In this document: positions 1 to 11,624 of the stretch, piece after piece
How positions within the stretch are numbered: the stretch's first letter is position 1
Layout of the letters: each line of letters begins with the position of its first letter
From: Trichobilharzia regenti
Lineage: Eukaryota; Platyhelminthes; Trematoda; Strigeidida; Schistosomatidae
DNA length: 64,000 nucleotides
Assembly: GCA_944472135.2 (NCBI GenBank)
Contig: OX235263.1
Span: 28,511,379-28,575,378 of the forward strand
Direction of reading: 5' to 3'
Position numbers and translations under genes: made by a program
The notes under the pieces: generated by a model
Databases searched by the model: none
What the model was told of the DNA's origin: nothing
Seen by the model: the letters and a program-made list of their open reading frames with translations, nothing else

Positions 1-299
1 TTCTGCATCTCTTATGTACCACGTCAGCACCTGTCCAGAAATGCTACTTACCTTCCCAACTAACGCAATCATTCATGATTCCCGCGTGAAATTGACATGT
101 ATTTTTTTCAATCACAGTTTAGATTTGACGCTATATCTATTTCCTTATTTGTACACTTCATTTTAAATGTTTCTCTCGCACTTACCAGTATTCAAATTAT
201 TTCTAAATTAACAAATCATATTATATATTCTATAGGATCTCATAAGTGTACATATGTTCATGCCTGTAAAAATGGCTGGTTTCTGTTACAGAAATAAAA
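1..299 (+). mobile_element. 3' tail of a CR1-like non-LTR element
   Basis: The stretch ends in a tgcctgtaaaaatggc motif followed by an A-rich run and an (ATT)n tail. The same motif plus ATT tail ends the repeat arms near 8590 and, in reverse, at 49757. No coding domain is left, and a short open frame at 97-297 has no recognisable content. I infer the 3' untranslated end of a 5'-truncated non-LTR copy. Confidence 0.4.
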
Positions 300-312
300 A
301 TTATTATTATTC

Positions 313-1242
313 AGCGGCGCGATACAAGGTAGTGTTCTTGGCCCTACCCTATTCATTGTATTCATAAATGATATTGTCTCTGTGATCAAGTATGGCAAGC
401 CATACCTCTTTGCAGATGACCTCAAAGTTGTCTATGATTTTGACTATAATGATATGAATATTGTTAGTAAAATCCAAGAAGACCTAAATAGTCTATGTAA
501 TTGGAGTGAAAAGTGGCAGTTAACGTTCAATCCAGCTAAATCTGGGATAACATACTTCGGACGTTGGAAACCTAGCATGTGTCTATACATGTACGGTGAC
601 CTTGTCTCAAACACAAACACAGTCACAGATCTTGGGATAACATACTCAGATCTTACCTTTACTGAACATGCAAATAAGGTGGTATCTGATTGTAAACGTC
701 TAACCGGCTTTGTGCTACGCAACTTTTACACTCCAGAAGCCAGATTAGCCATATATAAGATATGCATTCGCCCCAAACTTGAATACTGTGCCCACTTATA
801 CAGTAGCTTCAAGTCGGCAGACAGAAAAAAGGTTGAAAGTGTCCAAAGATTCCTTACGAAACGCATATTAGGCTATGGTCAGCAAATAGAATACCTTGAC
901 AGATGTATTCGACTGGACTTAGAGCCCTTATGGTTAAGGAGAGTGAAGTGCAATTTATTTCTCTTATTCAAAGTTATAAGAAAGCACTGTAACAGTAACT
1001 CGTCCATAACCTGGGCTAATCCTAAATCGTATGGACTACGCAACCACAACTACCTTCTCAAGGTTAACACCCATAAACTCACCACTAGAGCTAACTTCTT
1101 CACCATTAAATATTGCAAACTTTGGAACCAACTACCCTCTGAGATAAGATCCTGTGAAAGGCCTGACAGTTTCAAAAGGAGCCTAGAAAAACATATAAAC
1201 ATGTCCACCCTAGCCTGCCTCAAAGATCTCAACTGCTGGTAG
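313..1242 (+). pseudogene. 5'-truncated CR1-like reverse transcriptase (copy A')
   Basis: This is the C-terminal half of a non-LTR reverse transcriptase. The frame opens at 313 with no start codon, with the conserved GAIQGSVLGP block (RT motif 4 region), then the catalytic FADD at 409-420, then the thumb and C-terminal region ending at TAG 1240-1242. It is uninterrupted over about 309 codons. The endonuclease and the first half of RT are missing, as expected for 5' truncation during target-primed reverse transcription. It is nearly identical to the C-terminal part of the larger minus-strand copy at 2978-7254, but lacks the frameshift that copy carries near 4195. The 5' break lies directly after the (TTA)n tail of the preceding element. 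It cannot encode an active enzyme. Confidence 0.85.
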
Positions 1243-1650
1243 AGTGGAGAGACAATGGCTTTTCAATATTTAACTACGGAAAGTACACTAGTCCCAATAC
1301 CAATATAATAACACTGAGTAAATATGTAGGTTCAATACTTGAAATTCGATTGTCATTAAAATACTTAAAATGATTGAAATAGCTATGCGGCAAGTGTTCT
1401 CTTGCTTTACCATGCTTGTTTCCCTTATAACACTCAGTTATTGAGCCTAATGTATTCTTTGATAATACGAATTATGACACTGACTATGCTCTTATTATAC
1501 ATAGATTGATTTACTTTACGATTACCTGTAGTACTAACTACCCTTCTGTAGTATTCTTAAACAAATGCTGAAATTTTGTTGGTTCTGTTAATATCTTTTT
1601 ATAATATGTATAGACACGTTAATTTCCAATGTCAGATAATTACTATATAA
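1243..1650 (+). mobile_element. 3' UTR of the CR1-like copy A'
   Basis: The reverse complement of this stretch recurs at about 2985-3300 and 3679-3780, downstream of the minus-strand CR1-like ORF, so it is the 3' UTR of that family. In the second copy the match is split by a foldback element. The match fades near tactatata, just before a (TAA)n run. Confidence 0.75.
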
Positions 1651-1654
1651 TAAT

Positions 1655-2977
1655 AATAATGTATATTCTCATACAAACATAAATTTACATGAAAATGCAT
1701 GCCATTTTTACAGGCACGATCAAGTATGTTATAATGTCAAATCTTAAATTGTCTACAAGTTAATAATGTTTCAACAGTTAAATATTTGATACATATATAT
1801 AATTACACTCATTTTCTGAACTAGGCCGTATAGTTATTGAATTGTACAGTTGTCCTCCAGGTTGAGCGGGAAAATCGACTTCGTTTCGTTTTCATCCCGT
1901 GGTTGTAGGCATTCGATAACCAACCAATATTGAGGTAAGTACAACGTTTACAAGGGATTGGAAGCTGTTTTAGAAAAGTAAAAGTGCTGAGGTGAATCAT
2001 TAAATTGCAATGAAATAGGTAAGTGCAAGTATCATTAATAAATGCATTAAAAAAAAGAAAACTCCCTAGGCTGACAACGTTCATTTGCAATGTATAATGC
2101 TACACGTATATCTCGTACTATCATGATGTCCACTTTTGGTTTTAATACATTTATCCTCAGTTGTGCCAGTTGTTTTAGTTTTATACCTTTTTGTGCATTT
2201 AATGTACAACCGTACCCTTCAGAGAGTAGGAATATAATAAGTCATAAAGAGCTGTAAAATGTTAGGTTTAATGGGATATAATGAGGATCAAGTAAAGACG
2301 TTATTGGAAAATGAATGAGATAAGACATTGTGAAGTGGTATTTAAAGATCAGTCAATGGACAGCAAGTTAGTTTATAAGATGCCCCATAAATCTGTGCAC
2401 ATCCCACATGGTCGCGTCTCAACAATAGGCCGAGCGAATGGTATATATTTAAAGGTAGAAGCATGATCTGTCAAGGCGTTCATTATTATCTTTTTCAAGA
2501 TAAAGATCTAAGCCCTCATAAAAATCAGAAATATCTCGAGCCTTCAAATTGCGTATTGCTGTTCCTGCAGAATGGGGCGATTCACCTTAGTGACCCCCAC
2601 CATATCTACTGATCAGCTAGCACCACCCTCCCTCCTTTTTTGATGTTAGGCTCTGAGACTATGATTATTATGGCTACCGCAAATATATTGCTTGGTACCA
2701 GACATATTCGTACCCCATATTCCATCTCCCTAGCTTTCTTAATGAGTGCTTCCAATAGGTCTCCACGTACATCTTTACGAACATATTATATATGTGTGCA
2801 TGCATCCTAATGAACAGATTACTTTATAAGAAGTTAAAACCTTAAAGAGTGAAACGAATAGGTATTGTGAATGGTGGAGCAAGATTTAGCAGAACACTAT
2901 AGTTAAGGTTCAATTTAGGTAGTATGGACTGAAGGTAAGGTCGGTTGGCAGGACTTAGTGTACTAAATTATCATGAC
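1655..2977 (-). repeat. Left arm of a large palindrome (repeat B, inverted)
   Basis: This arm is the near-identical reverse complement of 7255-8580; paired coordinates sum to about 10232-10234, so there are almost no indels. Read on the minus strand it ends in the tgcctgtaaaaatggc motif and an ATT-rich tail, like a non-LTR or SINE-type 3' end. Shorter copies sharing only this 3' end occur at 16755-17160 and 49757-49845, so B behaves as a dispersed retroposed family. An 89-codon open frame (1821-2090, minus) is repeated in the right arm but shows no known domain. Confidence 0.85.
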
Positions 2978-3326
2978 AGTCTTGTATATAGTAGACATCT
3001 GACATTGCAAATTAACGTGTCTAAACATATTATAAAAAGATAATAACAGATCCAACAAAATTTCAGCATTTGTTTAACAATACTACAGAAGGGTAGTTAG
3101 TACTACAGGTAATCGTAAAGTAAATCAATCTATGTATAATAAGAGCATAGTCAGTGTCATAATTCGTATTATCAAAGAATACATTAGGCTCAATAACTGA
3201 GTGTTATGAGGGAAACAAGCATGGTAAAGCAAGAGAACACTTGCCGCATAGCTATTTTAATCATTTTAAGTATTTTAATGACAATCGAATTTCAAGTTTC
3301 ATACATTTATTCCCCTTAATGAATTT

Positions 3327-3678
3327 GAACAATGCAAGAACTACAGTTTTAGCACAATAAAATGGTATCAACTTTTATTTCGTTGCCTTCTCGTCAGCTG
3401 CTTACATGGCAAAGACATTATTAAATATATCTACAACAACAATTTTAACATACTTGCACAGAGTTCAGTGCATATTTATATATGTATATATTTTTTTAGT
3501 GTATGCGTATATTGATCGATTGATTTTTTGTTTAAACTGAACTCTGTGCAAGTATGTTAAAATTGTTGTTGTAGATATATTTAATAATGTCTTTGCCATG
3601 TAAGCAGCTGACGAGAAGGCAACGAAATAAAAGATGGTACCATTTTATTCTGCTGAAACTGTAGTTCTTGCATTGTTC
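3327..3678. mobile_element. Foldback MITE in the 3' UTR of element A
   Basis: Two 142-bp arms (3327-3468 and 3537-3678) are near-perfect reverse complements around a 68-bp AT-rich spacer; the outer ends read gaacaatgcaagaactacag. The element interrupts the CR1-like 3' UTR, and gaatttcaagt occurs on both sides (3287-3297 and 3679-3689), while copy A' has it once, so the empty site is visible. Extra bases 3298-3326 lie between the first duplicate and the left arm and may be part of the element. There is no coding capacity. Confidence 0.85.
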
Positions 3679-3783
3679 GAATTTCAAGTATTGAACCTAC
3701 ATAATTACTAAGTGTTATTATATTGGTATTGGGACTAGTGTACTTTCCGTAGTTAAATATTGAAAAGCCATTGTCTCTCCACT

Positions 3784-4200
3784 CTACCAGCAGTTGAGAT
3801 CTTTGAGGCGGGCTAGGGTGGACATGTTTATATGTTTTTCTAGGCTCCTTTTGAAACTGTCAGGCCTTTCACAGGATCTTATCTCAGAGGGTAGTTGGTT
3901 CCAAAGTTTGCAATATTTAATGGTGAAGAAGTTAGCTCTAGTGGTGAGTTTATGGGTGTTAACCTTGAGAAGGTAGTTGTGGTTGCGTAGTCCATACGAT
4001 TTAGGATTAGCCCAGGTTATGGACGAGTTACTGTTACAGTGCTTTCTTATAACTTTGAATAAGAGAAATAAATTGCACTTCACTCTCCTTAACCATAAGG
4101 GCTCTAAGTCCAGTCGAATACATCTGTCAAGGTATTCTATTTGCTGACCATAGCCTAATATGCGTTTCGTAAGGAATCTTTGGACACTTTCAACTTTTTT
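3784..4200 (-). pseudogene. C-terminal part of element A RT ORF, frameshifted
   Basis: This is the downstream continuation of the RT ORF in a different frame. It corresponds to the last third of copy A' and ends in the same way (LARLKDLNCW before the stop). It includes the NFFTIKYCKLWNQLP block typical of the C terminus of schistosome CR1-like ORFs. The upstream join lies near 4195. No separate start is expected; the 99-codon ATG-started frame is only part of it. Confidence 0.85.
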
Positions 4201-5870
4201 CTGTCTGCCGATTTAAAGCTACTGTATAAGTGGGCACAGTATTCAAGTTTGGGGCGAATGCATATCTTATATATGGCTAATCTGGCTTCTGGAGTGTAAA
4301 AGTTGCGTAGCACAAAGCCGGTTAGACGTTTACAATCAGATACCACCTTATTTGCATGTTCAGTAAAGGTAAGATCTGAGTATGTTATCCCGAGATCTGT
4401 GACTGTGTTTGTGTTTGAGACAAGGTCACCGTACATGTATAGACACATGCTAGGTTTCCAACGTCCGAAGTATGTTATCCCAGATTTAGCTGGATTGAAC
4501 GTTAACTGCCACTTTTCACTCCAATTACATAGACTATTTAGGTCTTCTTGGATTTTACTAACAATATTCATATCATTATAGTCAAAATCATAGACAACTT
4601 TGAGGTCATCTGCAAAGAGGTATGGCTTGCCATACTTGATCATAGAGACAATATCATTTATGAATACAATGAATAGGGTAGGGCCAAGAACACTACCTTG
4701 TATCACGCCGCTGGTTATCGGTTTGGATGTTGATAAGTGATGGTTGACTTTAACTAACTGTTCTCTTCCTGTAAGAAAGGAAGTTATCCACTCAAGAAGC
4801 CTTCCACTTATTCCATAAGATAGGAGTTTCAGTATGAGTCTTTTATGTGGGACTTTATCAAAAGCTTTCCTAACATCTAGAAATAATGTTGCTGCCGAAC
4901 GACCTTTGTCTACACATTCAGTAATGTGATCGAAATAATCTAACTGGCACGTAATGCACGATCTTCTATTTAGGAAACCGTATTGGAAAGGGGATATTAA
5001 GTCATTCGAGAGCAAATACTGAACAATTTGCTTCTTTACAATCTTTTCCATCACACGTGAAACTACGGAAGTAATGTTGATGGGGCGGTAATTATCTATG
5101 TCCGCTGTAGGTCCGGTTTTGTGAATGGGTACAACGTAGGATTTCTTCCAGCTATTTGGATATGTTCCACTCCTTATCGAAGTTGAAAATATCTTGAGAA
5201 GAAGTAGATTCATGTCATTTCCACCATTTTTTAAGAGGACGGAAGACATTCCATCTGGGCCGGGAGTATTAGTAAGCTTAAGAGTTGTGATAGCTTTATC
5301 GATTTCTTGGGCGTTTAAGACTACATCGCTTAGACACTTTTCTGTTTTACGAGGGAAATCTATATCCTGGTCATTTTCTAGAGTGTACAGTTTGGCAAAG
5401 TGCGTGCTAAACACCTCACATATATCCTCAGCACTTTCGTGAGTAATGCCACCTAGGTGTATTATTTTTGGATATGTTGATTTGGAGTTAGTTAACCTAC
5501 TTTTGAAGAGTTTGGCTATTTCTCCAGTGTTATGTGGCGACTGAATTGCCCGCGTTTCTTTATTCCTAAGACTTAGATTTTTTAACTCATGGATTCTAAT
5601 GAGGATTGATTTGATAGCGATTAACGACGATAAGTCGTCATGTCTATAGTAACTTAATGAATGCTTCCGCAAACTTCTTCTTAATGATATTGGAATAAAA
5701 TCACCTTGAGGGATTTTGAATTTAATCAGTTTCACAGGCGCTATGACATCATTAACCGACTGTATATTGTCATAGAAGTTTTTAAGGACTTCCTCTAAGG
5801 AGTCATTGGTAAAGTAGGAATCCCAATTAGAGTATCTAATCAAGTCCTGATACAAGTCCCAATCAACCCG
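4155..5870 (-). pseudogene. Reverse transcriptase domain of element A
   Basis: About 566 codons are open on the minus strand. Motifs in order: TPGPDGMSSVLLK, VVPIHKTG, NYRPINITSVVSR, FQYGFLNRRSC, LFLDVRKAFDKV (catalytic Asp), SGVIQGSVLGP and LFADDLKVV (catalytic FADD at 4605-4616). This is the standard order of a CR1/Jockey-group RT. The frame leaves the conserved reading near 4195 and stops at 4155, whereas copy A' reads through the equivalent place, so this is a lineage-specific 1-nt change. The polymerase core is otherwise complete. The enzyme would reverse-transcribe the element's own RNA at the nicked target. Confidence 0.9.
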
Positions 5871-5881
5871 CGTGTATGGTC

Positions 5882-6590
5882 TTATAGGTGTCCGACTAAC
5901 TTCGTTTCTGTGTATAGTTTCTGGGAAATGTTAAACGAACATGCAACTATTTTATGATCGCTACCTGGGAATTCATGTCCCACATGAATTGTAGATGGTG
6001 CTACGTTGATCGTGAATATAAGATCAAGAATGTTATTGGACCTAGTGGGTACATTTATGTGTTGCGTCCATCCTCCAGTAATGATGGAATTAAGAAGATT
6101 ATCATACCTCGAGGGTCCACGAAGTGTACGCCATGATATATCAGGCAAATTGAAGTCACCTCCAATTATATTATAACTGAAGGGGAGATTGGATGCAACA
6201 CTAAATATGTTGCTGAGTACGTTATCGTATTCGCGGTTGGATGATGGCGGTCGGTATACGCACCCTATAAGGATAGGTTTACTTCTGAGAACTTTTATTT
6301 CGACCCACACCGAATCATTAAGTTGTGACAGAATAGGGTGACTAAAATGCGTTGCACAAATGGGTTGTTTAACGTATATGAGTGTTCCACCCCCACGACC
6401 TGTTTCCCTATCCCCTCGAAAAAGATTGTACTTATCAATTGATAAGCTACCATCCACAATGTCACTTGAGCACCAGGCTTCAGTGATCATGATCAGCGAC
6501 GGATTGCATATAGAGGCTAACGTACATAATGCTAAATGTTTGTTAAGAACTGATCTAGCATTTATGAGGATGACGGATAGACTTTGACGA
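5882..6590 (-). pseudogene. Apurinic-type endonuclease domain of element A
   Basis: This domain nicks target DNA to prime reverse transcription. Reading the minus strand, it shows LINARSVLNKH (catalytic Asn block), ITEAW (catalytic Glu), GGGTLIYV, a YRPP block, GGDFNLPDISW (Asp/Asn pair), NNILDLIF and GSDHKIV (catalytic Asp-His). All signature blocks of the exonuclease-endonuclease-phosphatase fold of CR1-type elements are present. The frame ends at 5882; homologous reading toward the RT resumes in another phase within about 20 nt, so one frameshift separates endonuclease from RT. The ATG at 6490 is internal to the domain and is not the true start. Confidence 0.85.
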
Positions 6591-6843
6591 AGTGGTTTTA
6601 GTGTATGGGCAATATCATAATAAAATACTCTATGGTTATCAACTGAATATGTGCAGTCGTTATTGGATTCATTAATTACAACATTTTGATCACTAGAGAC
6701 GGTTTCTTTAATTTGATAGTTAGGGATGGGTTGTGAAATGTCACTCGTGAGTAGTTGGTCGTTTAGATATTGCGTGCTATGGGAGATACTAGTATGATAA
6801 TCTATGGTATTACTATTGGTATTAGGTGTGTATAAGATGTTTG

Positions 6844-7218
6844 CTATCTTTCGGGGAAGAAGCAGTTTCCCTGTTGTAAGGTGTTCGCTATACCAGCAAG
6901 GAATTGGTCTGATATCATGCGTGCTATGTGCATGATCCCAGGCGTTTCTGCCAGTTGTCGCTGGAGAAAATTTTGGTCATATGGATTGGCTAGTGTCGTG
7001 TAATCTGCATAGTTATAACCGAAATGTGTGATCGGCGTGTTGTTGTGTGCATATGACTTAGATCCCTGTGTCTGATTAGAGTACTTCCTAGGCCATGATG
7101 AGCATTGTGCTGAAATTGGCATGTGACCCCTACTGAATGCATGAGAATTATGACAGGGCACTATACGCGTTTTTGGACTAACGTCTGTATTCTCAAACTG
7201 ATGTTTCCTGTACATCAT
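6844..7218 (-). pseudogene. N-terminal ORF region of CR1-like element A
   Basis: A 124-codon open stretch opens near the 5' end of the minus-strand element. It is polar, rich in His, Asn and Gln, and has no domain I recognise. It ends at an in-frame stop at 6844-6846, and an open frame toward the endonuclease continues in another phase, so it is probably the N-terminal segment of the element's main ORF cut by a frameshift. A separate ORF1 is the alternative. The role of this segment is unknown. Confidence 0.5.
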
Positions 7219-7254
7219 GGTTGAGGGTGCATTCGTGAGGGGTTGAGCAACTTC

Positions 7255-8590
7255 GTGTCATGAAAATTTAGTACACTAAGTCCTGCCAACCGACCTTACC
7301 TTCAGTCCATACTACCTAAATTGAACCTTAACTATAGTGTTCTGCTAAATCTTGCTCCACCATTCACAATACCTATTCGTTTCACTCTTTAAGGTTTTAA
7401 CTTCTTATAAAGTAATCTGTTCATTAGGATGCATGCACACATATATAATGTTCATAAAGATGTATGTGGAGACCTATTGGAAGCACTCATTAAGAAAGCT
7501 AGGGAGATGGAGTATCGGGTACGAATATGTCTGGTACCAAGCAATATATTTGCGGTAGCCATAATAATCATAGTCTCAGAGCCTAACATCAAAAAAGGAG
7601 GGAGGGTGGTGCTAGCTGATCAGTAGATATGGTGGGGGTCACTAAGGTGAATCGCCCCATTCTGCAGGAACAGCAATACGCAATTTGAAGGCTCGAGATA
7701 TTTCTGATTTTTATGAGGGCTTAGATCTTTATCTTGAAAAAGATAATAATGAACGCCTTGACAGATCATGCTTCTACCTTTAAATATATACCATTCGCTC
7801 GGCCTATTGTTGAGACGCGACCATGTGGGATGTGCACAGATTTATGGGGCATCTTATAAACTAACTTGCTGTCCATTGACTGATCTTTAAATACCACTTC
7901 ACAATGTCTTATCTCATTCATTTTCCAATAACGTCTTTACTTGATCCTCATTATATCCCATTAAACCTAACATTTTACAGCTCTTTATGACTTATTATAT
8001 TCCTACTCTCTGAAGGGTACGGTTGTACATTAAATGCACAAAAAGGTATAAAACTAAAACAACTGGCACAACTGAGGATAAATGTATTAAAACCAAAAGT
8101 GGACATCATGATAGTACGAGATATACGTGTAGCATTATACATTGCAAATGAACGTTGTCAGCCTAGGGAGTTTTCTTTTTTTTAATGCATTTATTAATGA
8201 TACTTGCACTTACCTATTTCATTGCAATTTAATGATTCACCTCAGCACTTTTACTTTTCTAAAACAGCTTCCAATCCCTTGTAAACGTTGTACTTACCTC
8301 AATATTGGTTGGTTATCGAATGCCTACAACCACGGGATGAAAACGAAACGAAGTCGATTTTCCCGCTCAACCTGGAGGACAACTGTACAATTCAATAACT
8401 ATACGGCCTAGTTCAGAAAATGAGTGTAATTATATATATGTATCAAATATTTAACTGTTGAAACATTATTAACTTGTAGACAATTTAAGATTTGACATTA
8501 TAACATACTTGATCGTGCCTGTAAAAATGGCATGCATTTTCATGTAAATTTATGTTTATATGAAAATAAAATTATTATTATTATTATTAG
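7255..8590 (+). repeat. Right arm of the large palindrome (repeat B)
   Basis: This mirrors the arm at 1655-2977, here on the plus strand and ending in an A-rich (ATT)n tail at 8567-8589. The first bases, tcatgaaaatttagtacac, pair with the start of the left arm, so both arms meet element A at the same internal point. The 89-codon open frame at 8142-8411 and a 65-codon frame at 7429-7626 are shared with the other arm or lie within it and match nothing I can name. The last 400 bp recur at 16755-17160. Confidence 0.85.
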
Positions 8591-9976
8591 GATATCATCA
8601 TCTTCATACATTTTCAGTCGCATTTAATGCTGGCTATGTCAGGGGATAATAATCTGTTTTGATAAGATGTTGATAATCTGAAGGCTAAACCTTGTAACGA
8701 AAAGTCTTTTATTATGACAATAAGCTCCACTTGTTTGTTAATTTTGGGAAAGTTAAAACTGCTTTGAATGCTTGTTAGAGTTCCGAAGATTAAACTTAGT
8801 GATTATTTCCTCACCTCAAAGTAGTGAACATTCAGACTTGAGAAACAAACGCCTCTAATTTTGTCACTGACTGAAAATGATTTTAATTTTGGCGACTTCC
8901 TATGAATCTGAGCCTACATACTGCTAATAGCCCTTGTCGGTGCCACACAACAGGCTCATCACAACGGGAAACACTTTCAGGTGTAGGCCCTCCAATAATC
9001 TGACTTCACTCACATCCGTCACATCTTATTGTTGGCCTGGTTGTTTCACTGTATCCATCTCTGGCTGGCGTTAACACCGTTTCTACCTCTGATGGTAAAT
9101 AGGGGACCACGTCTCTGAGTGACGGTGAAAAGTACTTCTCACTTCGGAGGGGGTATCCGCGAACCTGGCCTGCATCCGACTGCATACTTTCTCTATGATT
9201 CATATGATCTCCAACTAAAAGTGTCATTTATTTCATCTATGCCCTCCGTTTAGATTTCGCTCCACATTCCCTAACATGCGCCAACTGTCATGCCTTTACA
9301 GTCGTTCATCTCCGTTCAACACCAGCAGCTGACTGTCAAATCAATTAAATATCTTAGCAAATATCCCTGACAAGGCTGTGTTATGGGCGTTTCAGTGTGG
9401 TAAGATTTCAAAAGTCTAGAAGGCTGGGCACAGGTTAGAGAAATGTTTTTTAACCTCAAAAATTGCGATGTGGTGTGACTGTTTGTCAAAACGACTATGA
9501 GGACTAGTTAGTCCTTGTGTGATGACAGTGTGTCCTATGCAGTATTCGAATGCAACTCGGCCACGTTCTGGAGGAAGAACTGCATGCAAGTGTGAATTAT
9601 TCAAGTAAAGCAGTGACAAGCGTAGACCGTTACATAGTTAACTCAGTAACTTCATAATATTTACTAGCAATGCACAGAATATATGTACAAGAACACCTTT
9701 AATTGTGTGGCATCATTACTCCCCCTTTATTAAAACCGTACGACAATATTTTGTAAAGGGCGAAAAAATGAATTATGGGCCTCCGAAGTAAACAACATGA
9801 TGAAGCATTGAGGAAATTAGATATTTTCTCACCAAACTACTGTCAGTTTTGAGGCAGCTTAATCACAGCTTACCAGATTATAAATGGACGGAATCACTCT
9901 AACAGAGGTATCCTACTATAAAGACACTATAGAAATCCCCAGGGCAACCCACGAAAGATGGCGTATAAGACAGCAG
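8591..9976. other. Spacer, nothing recognised
   Basis: I see no coding domain, tandem repeat or RNA gene. Only short unconvincing open frames are present. Confidence 0.5.
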
Positions 9977-10040
9977 AGATTCGGGAGAACCCCCATTTCT
10001 TCTCACTTTGAATTAGCCCTTCCTAGAAACTGTTCTAGAT
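9977..10040. repeat. 64-bp direct repeat, left copy
   Basis: The 64 bp starting agattcgggagaac recur at 11155-11218 with four mismatches. The copies flank a reverse-oriented non-LTR 3' end exactly, so they look like an unusually long target-site duplication. Confidence 0.7.
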
Positions 10041-11154
10041 TATAATAAAGTATATTTATTCCTGTTTATACAGGAACATACCAATTTTACAGGCATGGAT
10101 AAGTTATTACATAAATTACACATAATTTGATGTATGATGAGTTTACAGTTTGGTTGTTCTTCCTGACATTAGAGTCAGTCGGAACAGTCTGCTATAAAGT
10201 CTGTTTGTGTAGCACATAAAGGGATATAGAAATATTGTCTTCGCATTAACAAAAAACCCAGACATCAGATGAATGTAGTACAAATATCTGGGAAAAATAA
10301 AGCTTTAAGTCAATTCTCCTACACAACTTTGTTGTGAACAGCACCCTTGGCTTAAGGTTTATTGATGTATTATGTTGAGATCAGTGATATATTTATTCCA
10401 TTTTGCAGCAGTCTTATCGTAGTTTTATAACAGAAAAGAAATTTGATCGTGGATGCGAAAACTAGATAAGGTCATGTGAAGTTGTTTTACTGCATCAAAT
10501 GGTGCCGAGGTCGATTCGAGAATTCTCCATTTGCGCCATTCGTGTCTGCATGGCGGAATGTATTCGTAAGTTGAGTAAAATGTTGAAAACTGTTTGAAAA
10601 CTAGTTGCTTCTTCATTTCAGGTCATGAATACTCATTTACAGCATGTTCGCCAGCGTCTTCAAATGGTAGAATTGCATCGTTCCTGGAATTTGAGTGGTT
10701 ATGAGACAAATGGTTTGGAATTAATCTTCATTTCAGTTTAGATGGAGGGTTGTTCGACCTCGACCAGAAGATAAATAGGAGCAGCAGAATATCAGGAAGA
10801 CAAAGTATGTGAACAAGAAAAGGACATTAATATTTTATGCACTTATAAATGTTTATGTCGATTGTATATTATACTTTAGTAAACATTTACCTATATTGTA
10901 GTTGTGTTTTCACGTATTTATGCGAAGTCTTAGAGTTTATTTAGTGTGATAATGTGTATCAATGAGTCTGGGCGTTTTAGTGTTCTAATGACTGATGCGT
11001 TTTAGAAAAAAGTGATGGGTTCTGGTCGGGATAGTCATTGGGATAATACAGTTTATATAGAAAGCGTCTGAAGGCCACAATAGAGGGAAACTGTTCCAGT
11101 ATATTCCGTGCTAAGTCCTTATGCATTCATGCTACTAGTTTATTTATAGTTTTT
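10041..11154 (-). mobile_element. 5'-truncated CR1-like element, 3' end
   Basis: On the minus strand, about 10985-11095 encodes the end of a CR1-like RT ORF, comparable with the C terminus at 14874-15120. The element ends at 10041 in the same tail found at 14665 (tatatttattcct...ttttacaggcat, read on the plus strand). The UTR is about 950 bp, against about 210 bp in the copy at 14665, so something unidentified has probably inserted between about 10140 and 10870. The whole block lies between two 64-bp direct repeats. Confidence 0.65.
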
Positions 11155-11218
11155 AGATTTGGGAGAACTCCTATTTCTTCTCACTTTGAATTAGCCCTTC
11201 CTAGAAACTGTTCGAGAT
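11155..11218. repeat. 64-bp direct repeat, right copy
   Basis: Second copy of 9977-10040, with four substitutions and no indel. The sequence after it (gatcatctgtggctactg) appears to be the original continuation of the target. Confidence 0.7.
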
Positions 11219-11624
11219 CATCTGTGGCTACTGAAACTTAGGTGGAAAGGTTTAGGCGGAGTCTGGATAATCGTGCAACAACTAACATATTGCCCTCGAC
11301 TGTAGGGTATCGTCTAAACCCGCCCTTCGCAGCTTTTCAATTTCCATCGCCTCACTCTTCCGACCACTGACCCCATTCATCTACCAAATTTTCAGCCATA
11401 AGATTTCACTGTCTATCCATTTGTTTGCTAGATTTTGATATAAAGTATAAGTACACTTCACTAACTTTACACAAATAGAAATTTCTATCACCTACATATT
11501 AGATTACATCGGAGGACTTATGGTGAAGTGAACAAACCATTTCCTAGCAGCAGAACGGTGTGAACACCTGTATACTGCTGGCCACATATAGCCAATCTTC
11601 CAAATCACTCCGTCCACAGCCAAC
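11219..11624. other. Spacer, nothing recognised
   Basis: There is no supported feature. Confidence 0.4.

Larger units (their letters stand above)
2978..7254 (-). mobile_element. CR1-like non-LTR retrotransposon A, near full length
   Basis: On the minus strand it carries, in order, an N-terminal region, an apurinic-type endonuclease, a reverse transcriptase and a 3' UTR, which is the architecture of CR1/Jockey-group elements; schistosome families of this group include SR1 and the Perere series. At least three frameshifts break the coding sequence (about 6843, 5885 and 4195), so it is inactive. A foldback element sits in the 3' UTR. The element lies exactly between the two arms of the palindrome, with TCATGA on both flanks (near 2970-2976 and 7257-7262), a possible short target-site duplication. 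Family-level naming would need a repeat-library comparison. Confidence 0.85.

Noticed and set aside
1821..2090. 89-codon ORF repeated in three places as a conserved gene
   Set aside because: All copies lie in repeat B and have no domain; conservation is explained by recent repeat copies.
4303..4581. Antisense ORFs over RT regions (here and at 444-722)
   Set aside because: They are shadows of the RT frame on the other strand and match each other only because the repeats do.
7429..7626. 65-codon ORF in the right palindrome arm as a host exon
   Set aside because: Some protein-like runs, but it lies inside repeat B and no family fits.
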